A stretch of DNA of 64,000 bases from Vibrio aerogenes (lineage in GTDB: Bacteria; Pseudomonadota; Gammaproteobacteria; Enterobacterales; Vibrionaceae). The stretch spans positions 3,534,001-3,598,000 of the forward strand of contig NZ_AP024861.1 in NCBI RefSeq assembly GCF_024346755.1, given 5' to 3'. Of this stretch, positions 27,989 to 38,515 are shown piece by piece (the stretch's first letter is position 1; each line of letters starts with the position of its first letter). A program made the position numbers and the translations under genes. The notes under the pieces are model-generated. The model ran no database searches, was not told the origin of the DNA, and was given only the letters and a program-made list of their open reading frames with translations.

Positions 27989-28170
27989 CTATTTCTATTT
28001 AATTATTTAGCTAGTGGTATACCAAGCTTTACACAGCCTTTGCATCCGAGCTAAATGAGTAAAACAACATCCTGATACACTCAAGTTATGGTAGTATTTC
28101 AACCAAAATTCAAGCGATAGTGTAAAACAGAATGTTCGACACAAAAACGATCACATTATACACAGCGTAT

Positions 28171-29103
28171 TTAATCAGAAGCTATCGAATTCGATATAAT
28201 TTCATACGCTTGTTCAGCATGATCGCTATCCAGCCAGGTCAAATCATCCCAACTTCGTAACCAGGTCATTTGACGCTTGGCCAATTGGCGAGTTGCACAA
28301 ATTCCCCGAAAAATTGCATCATCAAGCGTGCAACTCCCATCTAAATATTCCCACATCTGCCGGTATCCGACACACCGGATTGATGGCAAATCCGGATGAA
28401 GATCTTTCCGAGCATATAATGCTTTGACTTCATCTTCAAATCCGGATTCCATCATTTTCCGAAACCTTAACTCAATCCGGCGGTGTAACTCTGCTCTTTC
28501 TGCGGGCGCAATAGCAAATTGTCTGACTCTGAAAGGCAGCCGTTCCCCTTTCTCCCGGGTCAGCTCTGTCAATGATTTGCCAGAAATATAAAAGACTTCC
28601 AGTGCCCGGGACAAACGCTGGGGATCATTCGGATGAATCCGCTCAGCTGACTCGGGATCTACTTCAGCTAAACGTTGATGGAGCGCGTGCCATCCCATCG
28701 TCTTCGCATCCTGTTCTATTTTTTGCCTGATTTCTGGATCCGCTGCCGGTAAAGGGGAAAGCCCTTCGAGTAAAGCCTTAAAGTAAAGCATCGTTCCCCC
28801 AACTAACAGGGGAATTTTACCCTTTTTTACAATTACATCCATATGATGCAGCGCATCCCGACGGAAATCTGCCGCCGAGTAAGCCGCTTGAGGGTCAAGA
28901 ATATCAATTAGCCGGTGAGGTGCTTTTGCCAGCTCCTCCGGAGTCGGCTTTGCCGTTCCAATATCCATTCCCCGATAAATTAACGCAGAATCCACACTAA
29001 TAATTTCCATCGGAAAGGACTGGCATAAACGAATCGCCAAATCTGTCTTTCCTGATGCTGTTGGCCCCATTAAAAACAGGGCAAGAGGTAACTGTTCGTT
29101 CAT
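28171..29103 (-). CDS. miaA: tRNA dimethylallyltransferase
   Basis: 310 aa. It adds a dimethylallyl group to N6 of A37 in tRNAs that read UNN codons, the first step to ms2i6A. P-loop [11 protein letters not shown] at the N-terminus, the following [16 protein letters not shown], and C-terminal [13 protein letters not shown] are characteristic. It overlaps the mutL stop by four bases (ATGA). No hfq-side overlap exists; about 200 bases separate it from hfq. Confidence 0.97.
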   Translation of the reverse strand: MNEQLPLALFLMGPTASGKTDLAIRLCQSFPMEIISVDSALIYRGMDIGTAKPTPEELAKAPHRLIDILDPQAAYSAADFRRDALHHMDVIVKKGKIPLLVGGTMLYFKALLEGLSPLPAADPEIRQKIEQDAKTMGWHALHQRLAEVDPESAERIHPNDPQRLSRALEVFYISGKSLTELTREKGERLPFRVRQFAIAPAERAELHRRIELRFRKMMESGFEDEVKALYARKDLHPDLPSIRCVGYRQMWEYLDGSCTLDDAIFRGICATRQLAKRQMTWLRSWDDLTWLDSDHAEQAYEIISNSIASD

Positions 29104-31073
29104 GAATCTAATGTTCTAATGGTAGCTGAAAAATCAGCTAACTGAATAAAATGAGAGTCGTTCAGAGGTAAATTTCCCTGAAAAAGCTGTTCCAGTTCCG
29201 CGATTAATTGTATCGCTTCCGATAAAGTGTAGTGCTTCGGTTTACCAGAAGCGATGTAATCAGCAAGCCACGTCGTCATATAGGCTAAAAATTCTTGCTT
29301 TTCATCGCTGACGGCAGCACAAGATAACAGATCCGGAATTAATTTTTGTAAGTTCTGTTGCCGCAATGGTTGCGGCACAGTCATCACCATCAGACTATCC
29401 GTACTCTTATGTTTCGGCTTGAGCTCAATACCCAGCTGTGCCAGTTCCTGCTGATATTTCCCTGCCGCTTCGATACATTCCATTGAAACAGGAACAGAGA
29501 GCGGGACTAATAAAGGCTGTCCTTTCAGCGTTGATTGCCTGACATCCAATTGTTTTCTAATCTTCAGTAAACAAGCCCGGTTCAGTGCAATCAGGCAGCA
29601 TGATGGCTCAGCATTGACTAAAAGATATTTTCCCTCGATGACAGTCAACGCCTTTCCTAACTTTACAATATCCTTTGTCTGCACTTTCGGTGCATCATCC
29701 TGGAGATGATGTGAAACATCAGCCAGAGGGTACTCTTCTGTTTTCATTAACTGCTGATAAACCCGGGCCTCGCCGGCCTTAACATTCATTTTCTTCTGTT
29801 CATAGACAGGAGTCTTTCTGTGCGCAGGGGACCTTTGGCCTGGGCCACGGGTCCACTGACCTGAAGGCTGAGATTCCCGGACAGACGGAGGAGCAGACCG
29901 GTGAGATTCAGCCCGTCCCGGATACTCTGGTGTGCGCCGCACGGCATCCAGCACCTGGGCTGATAAACCCTGATTTTGCTCACCGGGCTCTTCCTGATGC
30001 GGTTCTCTCTGGTGTAGCTGCTCCGATCCTTTGCGGCTGAAAGCAGCCTGATTCACTTCAGGTGCATGAAGATATTGCCCTTCTGCTAAAGCGCTGGTCA
30101 GCGCCTGATAAATAAAGTCATGAATTAAACGGGACTGATGAAACCTCACTTCATGCTTGGCAGGATGCACGTTGACATCAACCTGATGTGGGTCAAGGCA
30201 GATATACAAGACATAGGCAGCAAACTGTTCAGGCGCTAAAGTTGCCTCATAACTTTGCCGGATAGCATGATTGATCAGCTTATCTTTCATCATCCGGCCA
30301 TTCACATAACAATATTGTAAATCGCTTTGCTGTCTCGCCCCTTCAGGGGTTGTAATCCAGCCAAACAGGCTAAATCCCTGATGCTCGAGTCCAACCTTTA
30401 ACATATGGCGAACAAAAGTTTGTCCACAAACAGCCGCAAGACGTTTTTCCTGCTGGATATCAGTATTGGCTGCACGATACTGACGAATTATTTTACCGTT
30501 ATGCCTGACGCAAATGGTGACATCAAAACGGCTTAAAGCAATCCGTTTCAATACATCGTCGATGTGAGTAAATTCTGTCTTTTCTGTCCGGAGAAATTTT
30601 CGTCTTGCCGGTGTGTTAAAAAACAGATCAAGCACTTCAACGGTTGTTCCTGCCGGATGCGCAGCTGGCTGGAGCCTGACAGCCATATCCCGGCCTTCAC
30701 TGTGTGCCATCCACGCTTGTTCCTGATTCTCAGGACGGGATGTTAAAGTCAAACGGGAAACGGAGCTGATACTGGCCAATGCTTCTCCGCGAAACCCAAG
30801 ACTCACGATTGCTTCAAGATCATCCAGTGTATGTATTTTTGAAGTCGCATGACGGCTTAAGGCTAAGGTGAGTTCGTTCTCCGGAATACCATGTCCATTA
30901 TCCCGGACACGGATCAGCTTAGAACCACCTTTTTCGATATCAACATCAATTCGTGTTGCACCCGAATCCAGACTATTTTCAACCAGCTCTTTCACCACGG
31001 AGGCGGGTCTTTCCACCACTTCTCCTGCAGCGATCTGATTCGCCAGCCTTGCTGGCAGTATTTTGATTGTCAT
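29100..31073 (-). CDS. mutL: DNA mismatch repair protein MutL
   Basis: 657 aa. The N-terminal GHKL ATPase domain shows [21 protein letters not shown] and [14 protein letters not shown]; residues about 335-450 are a variable, Gln/Pro/Arg-rich linker; the C-terminal dimerisation domain ends the protein. I see no DQHAxxE endonuclease motif, consistent with methyl-directed repair using a separate MutH. MutL links MutS mismatch recognition to MutH and UvrD. It is 5 bases downstream of amiB and coupled to miaA. Confidence 0.97.
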   Translation of the reverse strand: MTIKILPARLANQIAAGEVVERPASVVKELVENSLDSGATRIDVDIEKGGSKLIRVRDNGHGIPENELTLALSRHATSKIHTLDDLEAIVSLGFRGEALASISSVSRLTLTSRPENQEQAWMAHSEGRDMAVRLQPAAHPAGTTVEVLDLFFNTPARRKFLRTEKTEFTHIDDVLKRIALSRFDVTICVRHNGKIIRQYRAANTDIQQEKRLAAVCGQTFVRHMLKVGLEHQGFSLFGWITTPEGARQQSDLQYCYVNGRMMKDKLINHAIRQSYEATLAPEQFAAYVLYICLDPHQVDVNVHPAKHEVRFHQSRLIHDFIYQALTSALAEGQYLHAPEVNQAAFSRKGSEQLHQREPHQEEPGEQNQGLSAQVLDAVRRTPEYPGRAESHRSAPPSVRESQPSGQWTRGPGQRSPAHRKTPVYEQKKMNVKAGEARVYQQLMKTEEYPLADVSHHLQDDAPKVQTKDIVKLGKALTVIEGKYLLVNAEPSCCLIALNRACLLKIRKQLDVRQSTLKGQPLLVPLSVPVSMECIEAAGKYQQELAQLGIELKPKHKSTDSLMVMTVPQPLRQQNLQKLIPDLLSCAAVSDEKQEFLAYMTTWLADYIASGKPKHYTLSEAIQLIAELEQLFQGNLPLNDSHFIQLADFSATIRTLDS

Positions 31074-31077
31074 GAAT

Positions 31078-32799
31078 TTATCTGTTCGGAATAATTAGGA
31101 TTTGATTGATTGTCAGCTTATCAGTACGAAGTTTATTCACCTGACGCAGATGACTGATACTCACACCATACAAGCTGGCAATTTTACCCAGGTAATCTCC
31201 TTTTTTGACCCGGTGTTTACGCACGGGTTTATCTTTCAGGCTCACGGTGATTTTTAACTTCTGTCCGACCTTAAGCACTGAGGATTTCAGCTTATTTTCT
31301 CTGCGAATATCAGCCACAGAAACCTTGTAATGACTGGCAATTTTTCCAAGAAATTCACCAGGCTTCACCACATGCGTAATAATCTGAGTTTCAACGGGGT
31401 TACGGATAACTGGTACAGTAATCGGTACTTTGCCGGATCCCGGAATCGTTAATGCTTTTCCAATCGTAATTGTGTTTTTTTTCAGATGGTTAGCACTCTT
31501 TAACGCCTGAACCGTCAACCCATATTTTTGTGCAATGAGAGATAATGATTCCCCGCGACGCACGATATGTTTACGGGATTTTTTCCGGCTGGCAAATAAT
31601 GTCCCTTCAGGTGGGTTATCTTCAAAATAACGAACAACGGCTTTCGCCATTGCCCGGGCCAGTTTGTCCTGATGGGTCCGCTGAAACAATAGCTTCTCTT
31701 CGGTCGGATTTGAAATAAAGCCGGTCTCAACCAGGACAGAAGGAATATCAGGCGATTTCAGGACAGCAAGGCTGGCATTCACAGGTTTCTTTTTATGTAA
31801 ACGCGCGACACGACCAACCTCTTTCAAAATATCACGGGCAACTTTATACCCTTCTTTTTGGGAATGACTGAACTGCAAATCTAATAATGTTTGACTAATG
31901 TTTTTGTCGTTATTGCTTTTTGAGAGTACCTGCCCCGCCCCTCCAAGCAATTCAGATTGTTTTTCATGATCCTCAACCCATTTTGCGATTTCTGAATTTG
32001 CTCTTTTTGTATTCAGTACAAACACAGAAGCGCCACGGGGCTGGGGAGATATAAAAGCATCCGCATGAATTGAAATGAGCAGGTGGGCTTTATTTTTTCT
32101 GGCAATCTGGGAACGCCGGTTGAGATTCACAAAATAGTCTCCCCGCCGGGTGAGTACTGTTTTTATACCGGGAACCGCATTCAACTGAGCTCCGAGCTTT
32201 TTAGCGATACTCAAAGTCACACTTTTCTCATATTTTCCCCGTGGACCAATTGACCCCGGATCTTCACCACCATGCCCGGCATCAATCGCAACGATAATAT
32301 CTGCATTCCCTGAAAACTGAGAGGCATCTTTGGCTACTTTTATTGCCTGAGGCGGCACAATCACAGGCAATGCCACTTTACCGTGAGGTAAATCAATCAC
32401 TAACCTGTGTCCATACTCCTTTTTCGGTGTCGGAGCGAGCTTAAAGACCTGAGGTGAGAGCTTCTTTTTTAATTCAAACACCAACCGGTAAGTCCCCTTA
32501 TCCGGTGGTGTACTTTTTCTGATTTTCTTCAATACCGGGCTCTTCTGCGCAACGACAGGTAACTTCGTCCTGAGCCGGGTATCTTTCAGGTCTACAACTA
32601 AACGATAGGGATTACTCAATGTAAAATAGCTATACCGGGCTTCAGATGACAAATCTACAACCACCCGGGTTTCATCCGGAGAAGGCCATATTCTTATTCC
32701 GTTGAGAGAATTAGCGAATGTACTTTGGCTACTCAATAGTAAGAGTACAAAGAAACAAATATAAACAATACAGGAATAAAAATGACGAATACTTCTCAT
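31078..32799 (-). CDS. amiB: N-acetylmuramoyl-L-alanine amidase AmiB with three LysM repeats
   Basis: 573 aa. Signal peptide (about residues 1-29), AMIN domain ([18 protein letters not shown] onward, about 33-145), zinc amidase_3 domain ([18 protein letters not shown], later [10 protein letters not shown] and [10 protein letters not shown], about 165-400), then three LysM repeats at roughly 407-450, 478-522 and 528-571, each with a G-E/D-x-L-x-x-I-A core. It splits septal peptidoglycan for daughter-cell separation and needs an EnvC or NlpD-type activator; an envC gene is in this window at 45549. The ATGA overlap with tsaE couples them. Confidence 0.96.
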   Translation of the reverse strand: MRSIRHFYSCIVYICFFVLLLLSSQSTFANSLNGIRIWPSPDETRVVVDLSSEARYSYFTLSNPYRLVVDLKDTRLRTKLPVVAQKSPVLKKIRKSTPPDKGTYRLVFELKKKLSPQVFKLAPTPKKEYGHRLVIDLPHGKVALPVIVPPQAIKVAKDASQFSGNADIIVAIDAGHGGEDPGSIGPRGKYEKSVTLSIAKKLGAQLNAVPGIKTVLTRRGDYFVNLNRRSQIARKNKAHLLISIHADAFISPQPRGASVFVLNTKRANSEIAKWVEDHEKQSELLGGAGQVLSKSNNDKNISQTLLDLQFSHSQKEGYKVARDILKEVGRVARLHKKKPVNASLAVLKSPDIPSVLVETGFISNPTEEKLLFQRTHQDKLARAMAKAVVRYFEDNPPEGTLFASRKKSRKHIVRRGESLSLIAQKYGLTVQALKSANHLKKNTITIGKALTIPGSGKVPITVPVIRNPVETQIITHVVKPGEFLGKIASHYKVSVADIRRENKLKSSVLKVGQKLKITVSLKDKPVRKHRVKKGDYLGKIASLYGVSISHLRQVNKLRTDKLTINQILIIPNR

Positions 32800-33257
32800 A
32801 GCTCCAACTGACTTAATAACGTTCGGCCATACTCACTATTTGCTGACAACTCAACAACCCGATGCTCTCCGCTGTAACGAATACTAATATCAATATCTGA
32901 CAGAGGTAGCAAACCTTTCCCTCTCTCAGGCCACTCAATTAAACAAATTGCATCTGATGAAAAATAGTCCCTGATTCCCATAAACTCTAATTCTTCAGGA
33001 TCTGACAAGCGATAAAGATCAAAATGATAAACGCTCCAAGACTGTAATTCATAGGGTTCAACCAATGTATATGTCGGACTCTTCACATTTCCCTGATGTC
33101 CAAGCGCCTGAATGAATCCGCGGCTGAGCGTCGTCTTACCGGCACCTAAATCGCCATATAGATAAAAAGTTGTTTGTTGAGAGCATAGCAAAGCCAAAGC
33201 ACTTCCTAACTTAATCGTATCTGACTCATCATTTAATAAAAATGTTTTTATCTTCAT
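32796..33257 (-). CDS. tsaE: tRNA threonylcarbamoyladenosine synthesis ATPase TsaE
   Basis: 153 aa. P-loop [17 protein letters not shown] is the TsaE Walker A motif, with [11 protein letters not shown] and the acidic VYHFDLYRL segment following. With TsaB and TsaD it drives the t6A37 modification cycle in tRNAs that read ANN codons. First gene of tsaE-amiB-mutL-miaA; in E. coli nnr normally precedes it, but here the upstream gap to queG is only about 235 bases. Confidence 0.95.
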   Translation of the reverse strand: MKIKTFLLNDESDTIKLGSALALLCSQQTTFYLYGDLGAGKTTLSRGFIQALGHQGNVKSPTYTLVEPYELQSWSVYHFDLYRLSDPEELEFMGIRDYFSSDAICLIEWPERGKGLLPLSDIDISIRYSGEHRVVELSANSEYGRTLLSQLEL

Positions 33258-33492
33258 CCCGCTATGCTCGTATAACCATCATGTCTTTTCATTGAATGAG
33301 TAAATAGTAAACTGGGTTAGAATCAGGAAACAAGCCCTATTCTGTAAGCAACCAGAAAAACTCTGTAAAATTTTACTATATGCATGAGTTCTCTTTGTGT
33401 TTTTCAGACTGATCATAACCACCTTTTCCGTGACTGGATCATCATTCTTATATTCGTTAAAATTCGCTCCCGGTTTTATCAGGTGTCATAAG

Positions 33493-34611
33493 ATGAATTA
33501 TCAGGTATTAGCTGAGAAAATAAAGGGCTGGGCCCTTGAACTCGGATTTGAAAAAGCGGGTATCTGTGACGTTGATCTAAGCCGGCATGAAACTGAACTC
33601 CAGCGATGGCTGGATGCAGGTTATCATGGGGAAATGGAGTGGATGGCCAGACATGGTATGATGCGGGCCAGACCGGATGAACTTCTCCCCGGAACCATTC
33701 GGGTCATTAGTGTCCGGATGACTTACCTCCCCCCCGAAGCTAAATTCTCCCTGGATTTATCGACTCCGACTCACGCCTATATCAGCCGGTATGCTTTAGG
33801 GCGTGATTACCATAAGCTACTCAGAAACCAGCTTAAAAAACTGGCAGAAAAAATTAAGCAAGAAACAACATCATTAAATTACCGGCCATTTGTTGACTCT
33901 GCACCAATTCTGGAACGCCCGCTGGCAGAAAAAGCAGGACTGGGCTGGACAGGTAAACATTCTCTGATTCTCGATAAAGAGGCTGGCTCATGGTTTTTTC
34001 TCGGGGAAATATTAGTTGATATCCCTCTGCCTGTTGACCAGCCAGTTGAAAATCAGTGTGGCTCTTGTAAAGCCTGCATAACCTCTTGCCCGACCCAGGC
34101 AATCGTGAGTGATGGCGTGGTGGACGCAAGACGCTGTATCTCCTACCTGACCATTGAATACTCCGGCGTAATTCCGGAAGAATTCAGAGAAGCGATTGGC
34201 AACCGTATTTACGGGTGTGATGACTGCCAGCTGGTCTGCCCATGGAACCGCTTTTCACCACTAACCGGACAACCGGATTTTCATCGCAGAAAAGTATTAG
34301 AAACTCCGGATTTAACAGAGTTGTTTCTGTGGGATGAACAAACATTTCTCAAAAATATGGAAGGTTCTGCAATCCGCAGAATTGGTCATCTGCAATGGTT
34401 AAGAAACCTTGCGGTTTCAATGGGCAACGCGCCTTACTCAGAAGAGCTCACCCTGGCTCTGGAGCAACGACTCGGGCTTTCCGAAATGCTTGACATCCAC
34501 ATTCATTGGGCGATATCACAGCAAAACAAAAAGCAAAATATCAGTCATCAAAACCGGAAACATGATCGTTTAATCCGAATTATACAAAAAGGCCTCACAA
34601 GAGACGCATAA
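33493..34611 (+). CDS. queG: Epoxyqueuosine reductase QueG
   Basis: 372-aa cobalamin and iron-sulfur enzyme that reduces epoxyqueuosine to queuosine in tRNA. Two 4Fe-4S ligand sets are visible: CGSCKACITSCP and CDDCQLVCPWNRF, plus the N-terminal SYALGRDYHK-type segment and PFVDSAPILERPLAEKAG. ATG 33493 has AGGTG seven bases upstream; the longer open frame back to 33397 adds a hydrophobic, non-conserved stretch. It diverges from tsaE. The C-terminal ~20 residues (after HIHWAISQ) are Lys/Gln/His-rich and may be a variable tail. Confidence 0.95.
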   Translation: MNYQVLAEKIKGWALELGFEKAGICDVDLSRHETELQRWLDAGYHGEMEWMARHGMMRARPDELLPGTIRVISVRMTYLPPEAKFSLDLSTPTHAYISRYALGRDYHKLLRNQLKKLAEKIKQETTSLNYRPFVDSAPILERPLAEKAGLGWTGKHSLILDKEAGSWFFLGEILVDIPLPVDQPVENQCGSCKACITSCPTQAIVSDGVVDARRCISYLTIEYSGVIPEEFREAIGNRIYGCDDCQLVCPWNRFSPLTGQPDFHRRKVLETPDLTELFLWDEQTFLKNMEGSAIRRIGHLQWLRNLAVSMGNAPYSEELTLALEQRLGLSEMLDIHIHWAISQQNKKQNISHQNRKHDRLIRIIQKGLTRDA

Positions 34612-34727
34612 CAAGCATGCGAAACGCTCAGCCAGTCATGAAAAGGAACCATCGCCAGACCAGACTCAGGTAAAAACTGTCTATACTTTTTGATAAATGA
34701 CACGAAACAACTGATTCTGGCGTCAAA

Positions 34728-35219
34728 ATGAAAATCCAGCACATCCTGTTTACCGGCCTGATGATCTTTCTGGCAAGCTGTTCAGCTTTTGCCGATCCCG
34801 GCAATGCAAGAATTTTGCTGACAGGAACAAACCTGAACATGGCATCCCCTCAAGAACTCACAGTCAAGAATTTAGAATCAATGTTTAGCCTCGTGACCCT
34901 TGATTTATACAACCCGTGGGAAAAGAAAACGGATAAGTACACAGGCTTTTGGATGACAGAATTTGTAACGAAATTGGCGAAACCCGGACTCAGAACACTG
35001 AACTTCAAAGCTATTGATAATTATCAGGTTGATTTTACTGAGAAAGACTGGACAAAATTTAAGATATTGATTGCAACACGAGTCAATAACCAATATCAAC
35101 CAGTGAGACATAAGGGACCGATGCGGCTTATATATGCTGACTATGATTCATCGAACATTGAGCATGAGTTAACCCTGACCAAGTGGATGTGGATGATTAA
35201 AAAAGTTGAATTTAAGTAA
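34728..35219 (+). CDS. Small exported SUOX-fold (molybdopterin-domain-like) protein
   Basis: 163 aa. A signal sequence covers residues 1-22; it could be cut by signal peptidase I after AFA or, because LASC fits a lipobox, be lipidated. The mature part resembles short versions of the sulfite-oxidase-like molybdopterin-binding domain: LDLYNPWEKKTDKYTGFWMTEFV, a central AIDNYQVDF, and RHKGPMRLIYADYD. The cofactor-binding cysteine of true SUOX enzymes is absent, so it is probably a sensor or ligand-binding protein rather than an enzyme. Such stand-alone domains are often encoded next to GGDEF sensors, but none is in this window. Function is not assigned. Confidence 0.55.
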   Translation: MKIQHILFTGLMIFLASCSAFADPGNARILLTGTNLNMASPQELTVKNLESMFSLVTLDLYNPWEKKTDKYTGFWMTEFVTKLAKPGLRTLNFKAIDNYQVDFTEKDWTKFKILIATRVNNQYQPVRHKGPMRLIYADYDSSNIEHELTLTKWMWMIKKVEFK

Positions 35220-35562
35220 GGTGGCACAGTCAATTTCAACCATAGAAAAAGTGGATTCGATTCGTTTTACCTGTAAGGCTATTTAATTTCAAAACCCCTT
35301 GCAGTCAGAGAACTGGAAAATTTTGTAAACCACCAGTACCAAAATGTGATTGAACCACGACTTACAGATGATAGTGAAAAATAATTTCAGTATAAAATTT
35401 CATTTCTTACAGACAGCACATCAAAAGATAGTTCATCAGATTAACTATGTCTTTTTAGTAAAGAGTCAGAAACCTTAGTGTCACCACCTGTATACACTTA
35501 GATTCAGCTAAATCCGGAGCACATAGCCCATACAAATAAAGCTCACCTGAAACTATCACTTC

Positions 35563-35968
35563 TCTTAATCACATCATCATGTGGAAAAAACTTTCAGTAC
35601 GACCGATTTTTTTACTCAGATAAAAGTTAATCACACAACATTGACATGATAAAGATCAATGCACATCACCTAAAAGATCAAATGCACATAAAGATCAATT
35701 CCCGGAAAACTTTAAAATATACATTAAAAACAATAACTTAACGATAAATAGCATGAAACGCTACAACTCAAATACTTTACAAGATCTTTTGCTAAGCAGC
35801 TTTTTTATATACTCAAATACAGATTACCCACGATGTTATCCACAAAAAAAAACTGTGGATAAGTCTGTTAATTAATGATGTAGATAACACGTGAATTACT
35901 GACGGAACATCATATATCTGAGTGTATGATAAACAGATGAAACGCAGTGATAAGTAAGGTGTGAATAA
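35563..35968. promoter_or_regulatory. datA: Cluster of DnaA boxes, datA-like locus candidate
   Basis: Perfect TTATCCACA at 35836-35844 faces perfect TGTGGATAA at 35854-35862 nine bases away; TGTGAATAA (also TTATNCACA type) lies at 35960-35968. One-mismatch sites include TTAATCACA near 35564 and 35628, TGTGGAAAA at 35580-35588 and TGTAGATAA at 35879-35887. In E. coli datA, which promotes DnaA-ATP hydrolysis, lies between queG and the glyVXY tRNA genes; here the cluster sits between queG and a Gly-tRNA array. I found no clear IHF site by eye. The datA name is an analogy. Confidence 0.5.
35651..35698. repeat. Three direct repeats of AAAGATCAA
   Basis: AAAGATCAA at 35651-35659, 35673-35681 and 35690-35698; the first two are each followed by TGCACAT. 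Each copy contains a Dam site (GATC). They lie about 140 bases from the DnaA-box pair. Function unknown. Confidence 0.6.
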
Positions 35969-36059
35969 ATTTAATAACTACAGGAACGATGCTTCGCAGC
36001 ATGAAGGAAATAACGATAAATCAGTCTACATTAAAAATCTGACTAATTACAATATCAGA

Positions 36060-36135
36060 TGGAGCGACATACGAGGTTCGAACTCGTGACCTCAACCTTG
36101 GCAAGGTTGCGCTCTACCAACTGAGCTAATGTCGC
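36060..36135 (-). tRNA. tRNA-Gly (anticodon GCC), copy 3 in transcription order
   Basis: 76 bases including encoded CCA. Acceptor GCGACAT pairs with ATGTCGC; anticodon loop TTGCCAA; GTTCGAAC T-loop. Reads GGC/GGU. Confidence 0.95.
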
Positions 36136-36148
36136 ATCAATATAAATT

Positions 36149-36225
<77 letters not shown>

Positions 36226-36264
36226 TCCGTCATTATCAATAACGATTGATAATAATTTGAAATC

Positions 36265-36340
36265 TGGAGCGACATACGAGGTTCGAACTCGTGACCTCAA
36301 CCTTGGCAAGGTTGCGCTCTACCAACTGAGCTAATGTCGC
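36265..36340 (-). tRNA. tRNA-Gly (GCC), copy 2
   Basis: Same sequence as the neighbouring Gly copies; encoded CCA at 36265-36267; anticodon GCC. Confidence 0.95.
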
Positions 36341-36353
36341 ATCAATGTAAATT

Positions 36354-36430
<77 letters not shown>

Positions 36431-36469
36431 TCCGTTATTATCAATAACGATTGATAATAATTTGAAATC

Positions 36470-36545
36470 TGGAGCGACATACGAGGTTCGAACTCGTGAC
36501 CTCAACCTTGGCAAGGTTGCGCTCTACCAACTGAGCTAATGTCGC
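36470..36545 (-). tRNA. tRNA-Gly (GCC), copy 1 (promoter-proximal)
   Basis: Encoded CCA at 36470-36472, anticodon GCC. First gene of the five-gene array, about 28 bases after the predicted transcription start. Confidence 0.95.
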
Positions 36546-36579
36546 AACAAACAACGCTTTGTGCTGTTTAGGGCTGCGA

Positions 36580-36607
36580 ATTATAAGAGCATTTTTTTGT
36601 GATGCAA
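36580..36607 (-). promoter_or_regulatory. Promoter of the tRNA array
   Basis: On the minus strand TTGCAT (36602-36607), 16 bases, TATAAT (36580-36585), followed by a G+C-rich discriminator (TCGCAGCCC) typical of stringently controlled stable-RNA promoters. Confidence 0.75.
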
Positions 36608-36670
36608 GTCTTTATCGCAAAAAAAGAGATTTTTTTCATTGATTGAACAAAAACCATCCAATTATGGACT

Positions 36671-37216
36671 TTAAATGCTGAAAACTGTTTGACGATAATA
36701 GTGAAGTTCAGCAATTGATTCGCGAATATCATCCAGAGCCTGATGACTTCCCTGCTTAGAAAAACCATCAAGAATTTCTGGCTTCCAGCGTCTGACGAGT
36801 TCCTTAAGTGTACTCACATCCAAATACCGATAATGGAAATAAGACTCAAGCAACGGCATATGTTTCACCAGAAAACGTCTGTCCTGACCAACGCTGTTAC
36901 CGCAAATGGGGGATTTCCCTTCCGGCACCCATTGCTTCAGGAATTTAATTGTCTGCTCAACCGCAATTTGTTCATCAATCTGACTTTTCCTGACGCGTTC
37001 AACTAAACCACTTGCGGTATGTGTGTTGGTACACCATTCATCCATTTTCTCCAGCTCTGATTCTGGTTGATGAATGGCAAATACAGGCCCTTCAGCAAGG
37101 ATATTTAACTCACTATCCGTTACAATCGTTGCAATTTCGATAATTTTATGAACTTCAGGATTCAATCCTGTCATTTCTAAATCAATCCAAATCAAGTTTT
37201 GATCGTTTATTGACAT
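36671..37216 (-). CDS. orn: Oligoribonuclease
   Basis: 181-aa DEDDh 3'-5' exoribonuclease that finishes mRNA decay by cutting di- and short oligoribonucleotides, including pGpG from c-di-GMP turnover. Exo I motif IWIDLEMTG, a middle [15 protein letters not shown] Exo II and C-terminal [11 protein letters not shown] are present with all acidic residues. It diverges from rsgA and ends 63 bases before the tRNA promoter. Confidence 0.97.
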   Translation of the reverse strand: MSINDQNLIWIDLEMTGLNPEVHKIIEIATIVTDSELNILAEGPVFAIHQPESELEKMDEWCTNTHTASGLVERVRKSQIDEQIAVEQTIKFLKQWVPEGKSPICGNSVGQDRRFLVKHMPLLESYFHYRYLDVSTLKELVRRWKPEILDGFSKQGSHQALDDIRESIAELHYYRQTVFSI

Positions 37217-37370
37217 AGATACTTACCTGTACAGGTTTAACAATAAAAAAGGTACTATACCCAAATTAGACTGAGTGAGATAGTTTGAATCTGCCCTCTT
37301 TAACTATGGCAGATTTATTCTTCACCATGAGCAATACACATATTCCTGAAAAAGTGAAAAGTAATTCATC

Positions 37371-38432
37371 GTGGCAAAAAGAAAGAATTTAACCAAAGGT
37401 CAGGTCCGGCGAGTCCGTCATAATCAAACCAAACGATTACAGAAAGAAACTTCTGTAGAATGGGATGAAACCATGCTTGGCAGTCCAAGACCCGGACTGA
37501 TTATCAGCCGTTTTGGACAACATGCAGATGTTGAAGACACTGAAAATCAGGAAGTTCACCGTTGCAATCTTCGCCGCGGAATCGAAACACTGGTTTCCGG
37601 CGATCAAGTGATATGGCGTCCGGGGCTGGAAAACATGGCTGGTATTGCCGGCGTCATTGAAGCTGTAGAACCCAGAAAGTCCGTATTAACCCGGCCAGAT
37701 TACTATGACGGACTCAAACCGGTAGCTGCCAATATTGATCAGATGATCATTGTCTCCTCTGTTGTACCTGAGCTATCGTTTAATATTATCGATCGCTACC
37801 TGATCGCAGCTGAAACGCTGGGAATACACCCGGTGTTAGTTTTAAATAAAATTGATTTACTCCCGCCACCAGAGCACTCAAAACTAACAGATATGTTTCG
37901 CGTTTATACTGAACTCGGCTATACATCTCTTTTCGTCAGTAAAGAGTCAGGTGAAGGCATTGAAGCGCTTGAATTGCTTCTGAAAGACAGCACCAATATT
38001 TTTGTTGGACAGTCCGGAGTTGGCAAATCAAGTTTAGTGAATGCGGTCATCCCCAAACTTGAGGAAGCAGTTGAAGAAGGAAAGATTTCCGAAAACTCAG
38101 GCCTTGGACAGCATACAACCACAGCAGCTCGTTTGTACCATATCCCGACAGGCGGAAATTTGATTGACTCTCCGGGAGTCCGGGAATTTGGTTTATGGCA
38201 CTTATCTGATGAAGAAGTCACACAAGCGTTTATTGAATTCAGACCATATCTGGGAGGATGTAAATTCAGAGATTGTAAGCATAAAGACGATCCCGGATGT
38301 CTGATTCTTGAAGCCCTGGCGCAAGGAAAAATAAATCCGGTCAGGTTTGAAAACTACCATAAGATACTGGAAAGCCTGAAAGAGAACAAAGCAAACCGCC
38401 AATATTCGAGAAGCAAGCGGGCGGATTTGTAA
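37371..38432 (+). CDS. rsgA: Ribosome small-subunit GTPase RsgA
   Basis: 353 aa. It aids late 30S assembly and releases RbfA. After an N-terminal OB-fold, the G motifs appear in circularly permuted order: NKIDLL, then GQSGVGKSSLVNA, then DSPGVREFG. A C-terminal zinc knuckle has CKFRDCKHKDDPGC. The start is a GTG at 37371 (product MAKRKNLTKGQVRR), with only a weak Shine-Dalgarno. It is followed by psd 83 bases later on the same strand. Confidence 0.95.
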   Translation: MAKRKNLTKGQVRRVRHNQTKRLQKETSVEWDETMLGSPRPGLIISRFGQHADVEDTENQEVHRCNLRRGIETLVSGDQVIWRPGLENMAGIAGVIEAVEPRKSVLTRPDYYDGLKPVAANIDQMIIVSSVVPELSFNIIDRYLIAAETLGIHPVLVLNKIDLLPPPEHSKLTDMFRVYTELGYTSLFVSKESGEGIEALELLLKDSTNIFVGQSGVGKSSLVNAVIPKLEEAVEEGKISENSGLGQHTTTAARLYHIPTGGNLIDSPGVREFGLWHLSDEEVTQAFIEFRPYLGGCKFRDCKHKDDPGCLILEALAQGKINPVRFENYHKILESLKENKANRQYSRSKRADL

Positions 38433-38515
38433 AACACATCATATGGTTAAAAAACATAAGTATTTAGATTTTTTGTTGATTATTTTATATGACATCCTTT
38501 TTGGGAATGATATTT

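Larger units (their letters stand above)
35220..36059. other. 840-base gene-free region with DnaA boxes
   Basis: No credible open frame. The stretch is A+T-rich. It contains DnaA-box-like 9-mers and short GATC repeats (listed separately) and separates the queG side from the tRNA array. The first 300 bases hold nothing that I recognise. Confidence 0.7.

Noticed and set aside
35220..36059. Interpreting the DnaA-box region as the chromosomal origin oriC
   Set aside because: There is no dnaA, mnmG or rpmH neighbourhood and the gene context is queG/tRNA/orn. A regulatory or titration site is more consistent.
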